From positions 1 through 39,298 of the forward strand of contig JAABUB010000025.1 in the NCBI GenBank assembly GCA_011389575.1: 39,298 nt of DNA, in the 5' to 3' direction. Below, piece after piece: positions 17,857-24,873 of this stretch. Position numbers and translations under genes: made by a program. The notes under the pieces are model-generated. The model was not told where the DNA came from. It was given only the letters and a program-made list of their open reading frames with translations, and did not search any database. This DNA comes from Desulfotignum sp. Its GTDB lineage: Bacteria; Desulfobacterota; Desulfobacteria; Desulfobacterales; Desulfobacteraceae. Positions within the stretch are counted from its first letter, which is position 1, and each line of letters begins with the position of its first letter.

Positions 17857-17966
17857 CTGATTCCCACCTCGTCACCATGTTTCATCAATTATCCCCCCAT
17901 GCATACAGCCCTAAAAGGGGGTGTCAGCCTGCGTTTCACAAAAAACCGCCCAAAGCGCCTGAAGGG

Positions 17967-18021
17967 GTGCTCTGGATAGTTGCCATAAGCATGCCAGGTT
18001 TTCGTTCGCTCTTTGCAGCAC
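17967..18021 (-). ncRNA. Second stem-loop in the mttB operon leader
   Basis: GTGCT (17967-17971 on the plus strand) pairs with AGCAC (18017-18021), and inside it CTGG (17972-17975) pairs with CCAG (17994-17997). It lies between the large structured element and mttB. A T6 run follows on the minus strand at about 17940, but the hairpin just before that run is weak, so an attenuator is only a possibility. Confidence 0.3.
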
Positions 18022-18030
18022 TCTGTACCA

Positions 18031-18198
18031 AGCCCCGCCCCCGGTGGTGTCCTGTGCCCGGCCCGAGATCTGCGGGGGCCTGTTTGCCTAAGAACAATGA
18101 AGAGCGGCAACCCGCCCTCTGGTTGAAAACCATCCCGGCATATTTCACCAGGCCCCCTCCGGCTCTGACGGTCCGTTCACAGGACACCACCAGGGGCT
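18031..18198 (-). ncRNA. Unassigned structured RNA element in the mttB-pyl operon leader
   Basis: On the plus strand GGTGGTGTCCTGTG (18043-18056) is the exact reverse complement of CACAGGACACCACC (18178-18191). The stem extends outward with AGCCCC (18031-18036) and GGGGCT (18193-18198). Inside, GGGGGCCTG (18074-18082) pairs with CAGGCCCCC (18149-18157), enclosing small hairpins at 18101-18120 and 18121-18131. A minus-strand extended -10 at 18223-18218 would start a transcript about 13 nt before this element, making it the 5' leader of the operon. It could be a riboswitch-like element, a 6S-like regulatory RNA or a small inverted-repeat mobile element. I found none of the conserved boxes of the cobalamin riboswitch. 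The strand is inferred from the promoter only. Confidence 0.5.
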
Positions 18199-18217
18199 CC
18201 CCATAAAAGCGCACGCG

Positions 18218-18223
18218 ACTATA
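18218..18223 (-). promoter_or_regulatory. Extended -10 promoter candidate for the mttB-pyl operon
   Basis: The minus strand reads TTTGCTATAGT, that is TGC followed by TATAGT, an extended -10. The -35 region is AT-rich but has no good match. Predicted start is near 18211, giving a leader of about 350 nt before mttB. Confidence 0.45.
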
Positions 18224-18250
18224 GCAAATATTCAGGGGCGATATTTATAC

Positions 18251-18277
18251 TTGACATCCCTACAAAACCTTTATACG
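18251..18277 (+). promoter_or_regulatory. Promoter candidate for the ABC transporter operon
   Basis: TTGACA at 18251-18256 is followed by TATACG at 18272-18277 with a 15-bp spacer, shorter than the ideal 17. The leader then runs about 125 nt to the ATG at 18408. The palindrome at 18290-18306 lies just downstream, where a repressor could block transcription. Confidence 0.45.
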
Positions 18278-18289
18278 TTTGTCAATCAA

Positions 18290-18306
18290 AAATTGTTCAA
18301 CAATTT
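18290..18306. promoter_or_regulatory. Perfect 17-bp palindrome, candidate GntR/FCD operator
   Basis: AAATTGTT-C-AACAATTT is a perfect inverted repeat with one central base. Its core TTGTTCAACAA fits the T-N-G-T-N3-A-C-N-A pattern known for FadR/FCD-type regulators. An FCD regulator is encoded in the same operon at 21003. It lies just downstream of the transporter promoter candidate. Confidence 0.55.
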
Positions 18307-18407
18307 ATGGATGGCACCAGAGACAGAACCAATAATGTTCGCTTAGTTACCGGCAGCATTTCGCTTCCGGAAATAATAACCAACAGGAGATGAACAGGAG
18401 GTTTACC

Positions 18408-19256
18408 ATGAAAAAATTGTCTTGGACCCTTGCAGTGATCGTATCCACCTGCCTTTTTTTTACCGCAATATCTTTTGCCGAACAGTCAGTTCTCGATGAA
18501 ATTATGGCAGCAGGAACCATTGTGGTGTCCACCGATGCCAATTACGCCCCCCAGAGTTTTTTGAACGAAAAGGGCGAGTTGGAAGGGTTTGACATCAGTG
18601 TTGCCAGAGAGGTGGCCAAACGGATGGGGGTTTCCGTCAAATTTGTCACACCGGACTGGGACCTGATCACCGCCGGCAAATGGGGAAAACGATGGGATAT
18701 TTCCATCGGGTCCATGACCCCCACCAAGGAAAGAAAAAAAGCACTGCTGTTCACCCTGCCCTATTACAGCTCTCCTGCCCAGTTTGCTGTGCATGAGGAC
18801 AACACTTCCATAAAGACCCTGGCAGATCTGGCCGGCAAAAAAATCGGTGTTGCCAGTGAAACCACCAATGAAAGATATCTGCAAAAAGATCTGTCCATCG
18901 AAGATGTGGACATTGTGTTTCAGGACTGGGAAGCAGACCTGGTGACCTATCCCACCGATGCCAACCACATCGAAGACCTGACCCTTGGCGACGGCGCGCG
19001 CCTGGATGCCGTGTTCACCTCCCGGCAGACCCTTGCCGAAGCCATAAGTTCCGGATGCAAAAACGGCTGCCCTATCAAAATGCTGGGAGATCCCCCCTAT
19101 TACGAACCGTTAAGTTTTGCACTGGACAAAAGCCGGGCCAACAGCCAGCCCCTGGTGGACAAGCTCAATGAAATCATTCTGTCCATGAATGCCGACGGCA
19201 CCCTGGTGGCCCTGTCTGAAAAGTTCTACCAGACCAATTTGATTCCAAAGCTCTGA
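18408..19256 (+). CDS. ABC transporter periplasmic substrate-binding protein (polar amino acid type)
   Basis: This 282-aa protein has a Sec signal peptide (MKKLSWTLAVIVSTCLFFTAISFA, cleavage about residue 24) and a family 3 solute-binding fold: GTIVVSTDANYAPQSFLNEKGELEGFDISVAREVAKRMGV, DISIGSMTPTKERKKALLFTLPYY and LADLAGKKIGVASETT are the usual landmarks. Family members bind polar amino acids or opines; a methylated amino acid or betaine-like ligand is possible given the neighbours but not shown. The start at 18408 follows AGGAGG by six bases; an in-frame ATG at 18390 overlaps that site and is rejected. It is first in an operon with permease, ATPase, regulator and MttB-like genes. Confidence 0.93.
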   Translation: MKKLSWTLAVIVSTCLFFTAISFAEQSVLDEIMAAGTIVVSTDANYAPQSFLNEKGELEGFDISVAREVAKRMGVSVKFVTPDWDLITAGKWGKRWDISIGSMTPTKERKKALLFTLPYYSSPAQFAVHEDNTSIKTLADLAGKKIGVASETTNERYLQKDLSIEDVDIVFQDWEADLVTYPTDANHIEDLTLGDGARLDAVFTSRQTLAEAISSGCKNGCPIKMLGDPPYYEPLSFALDKSRANSQPLVDKLNEIILSMNADGTLVALSEKFYQTNLIPKL

Positions 19257-19266
19257 TGACCAGAAG

Positions 19267-19327
19267 CACAAGCAGTTTCTTTCCAGACTGTATCATGATA
19301 TCGGGCTGAAACTGCTTGTGTTTTTTT
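19267..19327 (+). terminator. Intrinsic terminator/attenuator between binding protein and permease
   Basis: CACAAGCAGTTTC (19267-19279) pairs perfectly with GAAACTGCTTGTG (19308-19320), followed by seven T residues. It lies inside the transporter operon, so partial termination would give more binding protein than permease, a common arrangement. Confidence 0.75.
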
Positions 19328-19361
19328 GTTTCTTTTTTATCACAGAACAAGGAAACCAAAA

Positions 19362-20228
19362 ATGAAGGCCGATACAAACTTATCTGAAGGCAGCGGTATT
19401 CCTGCAGAGGCCAGAAAAATCCTTACACAGATTGAAACAGACAGAGCCGCCTACAAACGAAAACTGGTCATATCCTTTATCATTCTTGCCATCGCCATGA
19501 TAATGGTGCTCATCGCTCTGAAACTGGATTTCCGGTTCATGAAAAACCAGCTGCCCTTTATCTTTGCCGGCATGGGGTACACCCTTTTGGTCTCATTCAT
19601 GGCCATCTCCCTGGCCTGTTTTCTGGCCGTTGTCGGTGCCCTGGGGCGGTTGTCCAAAAACCCGGTGTTCAACAGCATTGCCTCCTCTTATGTGTCCCTT
19701 ATCCGGGGAACACCGCTTTTGGTCCAGGTGTACATGTGGTACCTGGCCCTGCCCCAGATCGGAAAGGCCTTAGAAGGGTACGGGTTCACCGGTATCCAGG
19801 CATTCTTTACCCTGCCGGCTTTGACCGCCGGCATTCTGGCTTTAGGGGTATGTTACGGGGCCTACATGACCGAAACGGTCCGGGCCGGCATTCAATCCAT
19901 TGATCCGGGCCAGACCGAAGCGGCCAACGCCCTGGGCATGACACGGTCCCAGACCATGAAACGCATCATTTTTCCCCAGGCATTGCGGGTGATCATCCCG
20001 CCGGTTTCCAATGAGTTCATTGCCATGATAAAAGACTCGTCCCTCGTGTCCCTCATGGGCGTCTGGGAGCTGAGCTATCGGGCCATTAAAATGGGCAGGC
20101 GGCATTTTCAGTCCCTGGAAATGCTCATCACCGTAGCCCTGATTTACTGGATGATGTGCATCCTGCTCCAGTATTTCCAGGAAAAACTTGAAACCCATAT
20201 GGCCCGGGGCGACAGGAGTATCAGATGA
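19362..20228 (+). CDS. ABC transporter permease (polar amino acid type)
   Basis: This 288-aa inner-membrane protein of the HisM/GlnP family has a hydrophilic N-terminus, one TM helix (LVISFIILAIAMIMVLIAL) and a BPD_transp_1 core starting at IFAGMGYTLLVS. The EAA loop is EAANALGMTRSQTMKRIIFPQALRVIIPPVSNEF, which docks the ATPase. MYLALP-like and YVSLIRGTPLLVQ segments are typical of amino acid permeases. The start at 19362 follows AAGGAAA. Its stop overlaps the ATPase start (ATGA). Only one permease gene is present, so the channel is probably a homodimer. Confidence 0.93.
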   Translation: MKADTNLSEGSGIPAEARKILTQIETDRAAYKRKLVISFIILAIAMIMVLIALKLDFRFMKNQLPFIFAGMGYTLLVSFMAISLACFLAVVGALGRLSKNPVFNSIASSYVSLIRGTPLLVQVYMWYLALPQIGKALEGYGFTGIQAFFTLPALTAGILALGVCYGAYMTETVRAGIQSIDPGQTEAANALGMTRSQTMKRIIFPQALRVIIPPVSNEFIAMIKDSSLVSLMGVWELSYRAIKMGRRHFQSLEMLITVALIYWMMCILLQYFQEKLETHMARGDRSIR

Positions 20229-20989
20229 TGGAAAACGATTCTCCCATGGTGAAAATCACCAATATCCACAAGGTGTTTCCTCAGGACGTGCATGTGCTGT
20301 GCGGCATTGACCTGGAGGTGAAAAAAGGGGAAACCGTTGCCATCTTAGGGGCATCCGGTTCCGGGAAAAGCACGCTGCTGCGGTGCATCAATTTTCTGGA
20401 AGAACCCACTGCCGGTACGGTGGAGGTGGATGGTATCACGATTGAGGCCGGGGAAAACGACAAACTGAGAAACGGCCGCATCAGGGATATACGCAAGCGA
20501 ACCGGCATGTGCTTTCAGGCATTCAACCTGTTTCCCCATATGACAGTTCTGGAAAACATCATTGAAGGCCCGGTCACTGTTTTGCGCCAGAAAAAGGAGG
20601 CTGCCACAGCCTATGCCGAACAGCTGCTGCAGTGGATCGGGCTTTCGGAAAAAAGCGATGAACACCCTTCTCGCCTGTCCGGAGGCCAGCAGCAGCGGGT
20701 GGCCATTGCCAGGAGCCTGGCCATGAAACCCAAGGTGATGCTGTTTGACGAGCCCACTTCTGCTCTGGATCCTGAGCTGGTGGGAGAGGTGGTGGAGGTC
20801 ATGGAAAGACTGGCAAAGGAAGGGATGACCATTGTTGCCGTTACCCATGAGCTGCATTTTGCCCGGGATGTGGCAGACCGGATTCTGATCATGGACAACG
20901 GCAACTGGGTGGAGCAGGGACCGCCGGAAAAGATTTTCAACAATCCGGAACAGGAGCGCACCCGGCAGTTTCTGGCCCATATTCTGTAA
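20225..20989 (+). CDS. ABC transporter ATP-binding protein (polar amino acid type)
   Basis: This 254-aa ATPase energises the adjacent permease. Walker A is GASGSGKS at about residue 41, the Q-loop is CFQAFNLFPHMT, the signature is LSGGQQQRVAIARSLA, Walker B is VMLFDEPTSALDP, and the H-loop is VTHELHF. It resembles the GlnQ/HisP family. It overlaps the permease by four bases and ends TAA, followed after 13 bp by the GntR gene with its own AGGAAGG ribosome site. Confidence 0.95.
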   Translation: MMENDSPMVKITNIHKVFPQDVHVLCGIDLEVKKGETVAILGASGSGKSTLLRCINFLEEPTAGTVEVDGITIEAGENDKLRNGRIRDIRKRTGMCFQAFNLFPHMTVLENIIEGPVTVLRQKKEAATAYAEQLLQWIGLSEKSDEHPSRLSGGQQQRVAIARSLAMKPKVMLFDEPTSALDPELVGEVVEVMERLAKEGMTIVAVTHELHFARDVADRILIMDNGNWVEQGPPEKIFNNPEQERTRQFLAHIL

Positions 20990-21002
20990 TAGGGAGGAAG
21001 GA

Positions 21003-21671
21003 ATGGCCCTCAGTTTGGAAGACCAGGCCTACGATAAAATCAAGATTGCCATCAGCAAAGGGTATATCCAGAAGGGAAGCAAACTTAAAGAGGTCGCTCT
21101 GGCAAACAGTCTGGGCATGAGCCGGGCCACGGTAAAAGGTGCCATCAAACGGCTGGTGTTTGAAGGGCTGGCTGATTTCTCCCCCAACAAAGGGGCTTCG
21201 GTTGTGAACCCTTCCCTTGAAGAGATCAAGGCTTGTTTTCAGGTGCGGGCCCGGCTGGAAAAGATGGCGGTCTCTCTGGCGGTGCACCACCTTGATCCCG
21301 GGGATTTTTATACCCTTCACCACCTGATCGAAAAGGAAAAAAAAGTGTTCAATGTCCGTGAGCTCGACCGGTACTATGAGATCAATGATGCCATCCATCT
21401 GTTGATCGCAAAAAAGGCGGCCAACCCGGTTCTGGTTCATTACATCAGGGAACTGATCCAGAAAACCACCATTTACCTGATTTTGTTCGACCCGTTTTAC
21501 CAGCTGCTGGAGGCCAACAACACCTCTCCGGATGAGCATGACGCAATTGTGTTTTTCCTGGAACAAAAAGACAGTGCCCGGGCGGAACAGGCCATGGAAC
21601 AGCACCTCACTAATACGGTGAGCGGCATTGATGTGAATCGGATAACCCCTGATGATTATTTAACTGTCTGA
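21003..21671 (+). CDS. GntR-family transcriptional regulator, FCD type
   Basis: This 222-aa protein has an N-terminal winged helix (residues about 8-75: AYDKIKIAISKGYIQKGSKLKEVALANSLGMSRATVKGAIKRLVFEGLADFSPNKGASV) and a helical FCD domain with candidate ligand/metal residues in EINDAIHLLIAKKAANPVLV, SPDEHDAIVFFLEQKD and AMEQHLTNT. It lies between the transporter ATPase and an MttB-family gene on the same strand and probably senses the transported or demethylated compound. Its candidate operator is the palindrome at 18290-18306. It is only distantly similar to the GntR protein at 4421. Confidence 0.9.
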   Translation: MALSLEDQAYDKIKIAISKGYIQKGSKLKEVALANSLGMSRATVKGAIKRLVFEGLADFSPNKGASVVNPSLEEIKACFQVRARLEKMAVSLAVHHLDPGDFYTLHHLIEKEKKVFNVRELDRYYEINDAIHLLIAKKAANPVLVHYIRELIQKTTIYLILFDPFYQLLEANNTSPDEHDAIVFFLEQKDSARAEQAMEQHLTNTVSGIDVNRITPDDYLTV

Positions 21672-21718
21672 ACCAGTAGGCCCCCCCTGTGAACCTTGCT
21701 GTAAAGGAAAAAAACCAT

Positions 21719-23137
21719 ATGTTTGATCTGAAACCCAGAACCCGGGTCATGACCAGAGAACAGATTGAAAAAATCCACCATGATGCGCTCTTAATTCTTC
21801 ACCAGACCGGGATAAAGGTGGATGATCCCGGGGCACGGAAAGTGTTTGAAAACGCTTTGGGAAAATCCGCACACGCCCCTGTGATCCATATCCCGGAAGA
21901 CCTTGTTCAGTGGGCAATCGAATCAGCCCCTTCATGCATCCCCGTATATGACCGCATGGGCCGGTCCTGCTTTGCTCTGAAGGGCGATGAAAACCAGGAT
22001 GCAGTGTTCGGCATCGGTGTTACCAATCTGCAGTATCACGACCCGTTTACAGACAAAATCCAGCCGTTTCTGCGGCACCACATGGGCCTTGCCGCAAGCC
22101 TGGGCCATACCTTGAAAAATTTTGATTTTATTTCAACCCCGGGGGTAATCCAGGACCTGCCCCCGGAAACAGCTGACACCCTGGGGGTCCTGGAAATGCT
22201 GGCCCATACCACAAAACCGGTGGTGATGCTCATATCCAACCCGGATTGCTTTGCAACCGCCCTGGACCTGTGTGAACATCTCACCCGGGATCTGGCTGAT
22301 CACCCCTTTGTAATCCCTTATGTGAATCCCATCACCCCGCTGGTGTTGAATGCGGACACTACCCGGAAAATGGATCTGTCCATTCAAAAAGGGCTGCCGT
22401 TTATCTTTTCCAATTACGGGATGTCCGGTGCCACCTGTCCCATCACCCCCGGGGGCACCCTGGCCCTGCTCACAGCGGAACTGGTGGCAGGGCTGGTATA
22501 CAGCCAGCTGGTGAAACAAGGGGCTCCCATCATCCTGGGCAGCCTGCCTGCCGCCTTTGACATGAAACATGCCGGCAGTTTTTATTCGCCCGGCACCCTG
22601 GTGCTGAATCTGGCCTGTGCTGAAATGATGGCCTTCTACAATATTCCCCACTGCGGCACATCCGGCAGCGGCAACGGCTGGGGCGCAGACCTGCTTGCCG
22701 CCACCACCCTGTGCATCAACCACCTCACCAGCTGCTCCGGGGCCGCGGGCATGGTCCCGTTTGTGGGGGGCAGCTTTGATTCCCTGGTTTTTTCTCCGGA
22801 ACTGGTTGTTTATTCCGATGATCTCATTTGCCAGTCCAGACTGTTTGCTGCCGGATTTTCCATTGCAGATGACCATATCGGGTTTTCCGACATTGAAACA
22901 CTTGGCCCGGGGGGAAATTTTCTGTTGTCATCCCTGACCGGCCGACATTTCAGAAAATCCCAGTTTTCAAGCACGATCTGGCCGTTTCTATCCCTTGACA
23001 AATGGCGGAACAAAGGGGCTCCCACCGCCGCCGGTACGCTGCACGACAAAACATGTGACCTGCTGGAACACCTTGTAATTCCAGAGGACCATGACTCTAT
23101 CATGGCACAGGGAGAAGCCTTTCTGGCATCTGTTTGA
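21719..23137 (+). CDS. MttB-superfamily methyltransferase without pyrrolysine (paralogue 2)
   Basis: This 472-aa protein is similar along its length to trimethylamine methyltransferase MttB (TREQIEKIHHDALLILHQTGIKVDDPGARKVF; GGTLALLTAELVAGLVYSQLVKQGAPIILGSLP). Its frame has no TAG. Aligning IPHCGTSGSG with the Pyl flank of mttB puts Ser at the Pyl position, as in the non-Pyl family that includes glycine betaine methyltransferase MtgB. The residues after that position diverge from both other copies here. The substrate is unknown; a quaternary amine is the best guess from context. ATG 21719 follows AAGGAAAA; an in-frame GTG at 21689 is less likely. It follows the GntR gene by 47 bp. Confidence 0.85.
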   Translation: MFDLKPRTRVMTREQIEKIHHDALLILHQTGIKVDDPGARKVFENALGKSAHAPVIHIPEDLVQWAIESAPSCIPVYDRMGRSCFALKGDENQDAVFGIGVTNLQYHDPFTDKIQPFLRHHMGLAASLGHTLKNFDFISTPGVIQDLPPETADTLGVLEMLAHTTKPVVMLISNPDCFATALDLCEHLTRDLADHPFVIPYVNPITPLVLNADTTRKMDLSIQKGLPFIFSNYGMSGATCPITPGGTLALLTAELVAGLVYSQLVKQGAPIILGSLPAAFDMKHAGSFYSPGTLVLNLACAEMMAFYNIPHCGTSGSGNGWGADLLAATTLCINHLTSCSGAAGMVPFVGGSFDSLVFSPELVVYSDDLICQSRLFAAGFSIADDHIGFSDIETLGPGGNFLLSSLTGRHFRKSQFSSTIWPFLSLDKWRNKGAPTAAGTLHDKTCDLLEHLVIPEDHDSIMAQGEAFLASV

Positions 23138-23348
23138 ATTCTTTGTAAAAAAAAACGCCGGCATCCAGGCGTTCAAGGGCATACGCAACCTGAAAATCAT
23201 CCGGTCGTTTGCCGCGGTCACAGGACAGGCATGGTCTCTGGCTGCCGGATATCAGGAAAAAAACATCTGGCTGTGGATTTTGATTTTGATATTTTCCCTA
23301 TTTAATGATATGTGGCTGTACTGGCGAATCAAATCAACCCGATATTGA
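23091..23348 (+). CDS. Possible small membrane protein (85 aa or shorter)
   Basis: I do not recognise this ORF. It overlaps the end of the MttB-like gene by 47 bp in another frame and ends 18 bp before the phosphorylase gene. The C-terminal half has a convincing single hydrophobic helix (IWLWILILIFSLFNDMWLYW) followed by RIKSTRY. A later start after 23137 is possible, but no standard start with a good ribosome site was seen. A short hairpin lies at 23154-23173. It may be a real small inner-membrane protein of the operon or chance. Confidence 0.35.
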   Translation: MTLSWHREKPFWHLFEFFVKKNAGIQAFKGIRNLKIIRSFAAVTGQAWSLAAGYQEKNIWLWILILIFSLFNDMWLYWRIKSTRY

Positions 23349-23366
23349 GGAAGGAACCAATACCAG

Positions 23367-24218
23367 ATGCTTGCAATTATCGGCGGTACCGGATTTTATC
23401 AGATCCAAGGACTTGAAATCAAAGCGGAACAGACAGTTGACACCCCGTTCGGGAACCCGTCCGCCCCCATTGTCCAGGCGGTATTCAACGGCAGGGACCT
23501 GCAGTTCATCCCCCGCCACGGCTGCAACCACGAATTTCTGCCCCATGAGATCAACTACCGGGCCAATATCTTTGCATTAAAAAAACTGGGGGCCACCCGA
23601 ATCATAAGTGTTTCCGCCACCGGCAGCCTGCAGGAAAACCTCCATCCCGGAGATCTTGTCATACCGGATCAGTATTTTGACTGGACCCGGGGCCGGCGCC
23701 AGTCAAGCTTTTTCGGAGACGGTCTTGCCGCCCACATATCAACGGCTGAACCTGTCTGCGACAGCCTCACCCGGTGGATCGCAGACCATGCCGCAAACAT
23801 GGAGCTGCCCCTGCACACCGACAAAACCTATGCCTGTGTGGAAGGCCCCCGGCTGGGCACCAAAGCGGAAAGCCATTTTCTGCGCCTGGCCGGATGCGAC
23901 CTGGTGGGCATGACCAATGTCCCGGAAGCTTTTCTGGCCAGGGAGGCCCAGATGTGTTATGCAGCCATCTGCATCATCACCGATTATGACTGCTGGATGG
24001 ATGATCCGTCTCACCATGCCAGCCTGGCATCGGTGCTGGAACGGTACAGCGAAAGCATCCAGAAAGTTCAGGACCTGCTGCGCACACTTATGGGCTCCAG
24101 CCTGCCCCAGGCAGAGACAGATCCTGACTGCCGCACGTCACTGAAAGAAGCGTTGATTACAGCGGATGATGCAGTACCGGAATCCAAAAAAGCAATTTTA
24201 CAAATTCTGCAGGAATAA
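23367..24218 (+). CDS. mtnP: S-methyl-5'-thioadenosine/thioinosine phosphorylase family protein
   Basis: This 283-aa protein belongs to the PNP/MTAP phosphorylase family 2. It has the phosphate-binding GGTGF near the N-terminus, IPRHGCNHEFLPHEINYRANI, VSATGSLQ, YACVEGPRLGTKAESHF, VGMTNVPEAFLAREAQMCYA and TDYDCW. These enzymes split methylthioadenosine (or methylthioinosine) with phosphate to base plus 5-methylthioribose-1-phosphate. Base preference is not settled by eye. It is the last gene in the run that begins with the ABC transporter, which is unusual company; it may salvage methylthio-nucleosides from SAM use or simply be cotranscribed. The C-terminal about 40 residues are hydrophilic and variable. 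Confidence 0.9.
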   Translation: MLAIIGGTGFYQIQGLEIKAEQTVDTPFGNPSAPIVQAVFNGRDLQFIPRHGCNHEFLPHEINYRANIFALKKLGATRIISVSATGSLQENLHPGDLVIPDQYFDWTRGRRQSSFFGDGLAAHISTAEPVCDSLTRWIADHAANMELPLHTDKTYACVEGPRLGTKAESHFLRLAGCDLVGMTNVPEAFLAREAQMCYAAICIITDYDCWMDDPSHHASLASVLERYSESIQKVQDLLRTLMGSSLPQAETDPDCRTSLKEALITADDAVPESKKAILQILQE

Positions 24219-24287
24219 AAGCCCTAAACAAAGCGCTTCCAGGGGCGGACTTCAAACCAAAGGCTTTCATTCTGACAGGGACAAAAG

Positions 24288-24725
24288 TTAGCTGCTTTTT
24301 TTGGCCGTTGCCTTTTGGTCGGGAAACACAAAAGGGGGGCTTCCTTTTTTTTTGCGGATCCAGTTCAAGGATATCTGGATATGCCCTATATGGATCAACC
24401 GCAGAATCAATTTTTTTTTACCGGGAAAATCCATGACCACAAGCCCCAGAAACAGGGTCAACAGACCCTGTCCGGGCACGAACAGCATCACAAAACCCAG
24501 AAAAACCAGAACCAGTCCTGCCAGATTTTTTGCCAGTCGGAACCGCCGGCGCAACAGTTTCGGGGCGGGACCCGGCGTACCATAAACCATAAAATAGGTG
24601 CTCGGCAGCCGGCAAATCACTCTGGACACCGCCAGCAGGCCGAAAACAAACCCGGCAACCGAAACAAGTGTCACCAGAGCCAGAATTTCCTGGTATTCTC
24701 TGAGCATATCTAAAACCATGTTCAT
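24288..24725 (-). CDS. Small membrane protein, PGPGW-like
   Basis: This 145-aa protein has two or three hydrophobic helices: ILALVTLVSVAGFVFGLLAV near the N-terminus, and LAGLVLVFLGFVMLFVPGQGLLTLFLGLVVMDFPGKKKLI, which resembles the putative transmembrane PGPGW family (VPGxGLLTLxxGL). The C-terminus is basic. Function is unknown. It is convergent with the phosphorylase gene (69-bp gap) and downstream of surE on the same strand with a 148-bp gap, so cotranscription is uncertain. Confidence 0.75.
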   Translation of the reverse strand: MNMVLDMLREYQEILALVTLVSVAGFVFGLLAVSRVICRLPSTYFMVYGTPGPAPKLLRRRFRLAKNLAGLVLVFLGFVMLFVPGQGLLTLFLGLVVMDFPGKKKLILRLIHIGHIQISLNWIRKKKGSPPFVFPDQKATAKKSS

Positions 24726-24873
24726 CTGCAGCTATATTCCTCTGATTCCTCATTCCCCTGTTTTTGGTACACGGTTTTCACAGAACTTCTGCCAGTGCTG
24801 AAATTTTTCCGGCCCCGGGCATTTGTTTGATAAAAATCCATCCCCACACTTGAGCAAATACACCTATCGGTTT

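Noticed and set aside
18031-18198. Cobalamin riboswitch in the mttB leader
   Set aside because: It would fit corrinoid-dependent MttB, but I could not find the conserved GCCACTG box or the other characteristic boxes on either strand.
17877-18214. Small ORFs on both strands in the mttB/transporter gap
   Set aside because: None has a ribosome site or recognisable protein features; the open frames follow from the GC-rich inverted repeats.
21719-23137. A hidden Pyl codon in the other MttB copies
   Set aside because: Neither this gene nor the one at 37685 has an in-frame TAG; both are open throughout.
23154-23173. Hairpin AACGCC/GGCGTT with a T-run on the minus strand, as a terminator
   Set aside because: It has terminator form for the minus strand, but no minus-strand gene lies upstream of it; on the plus strand no T-run follows.
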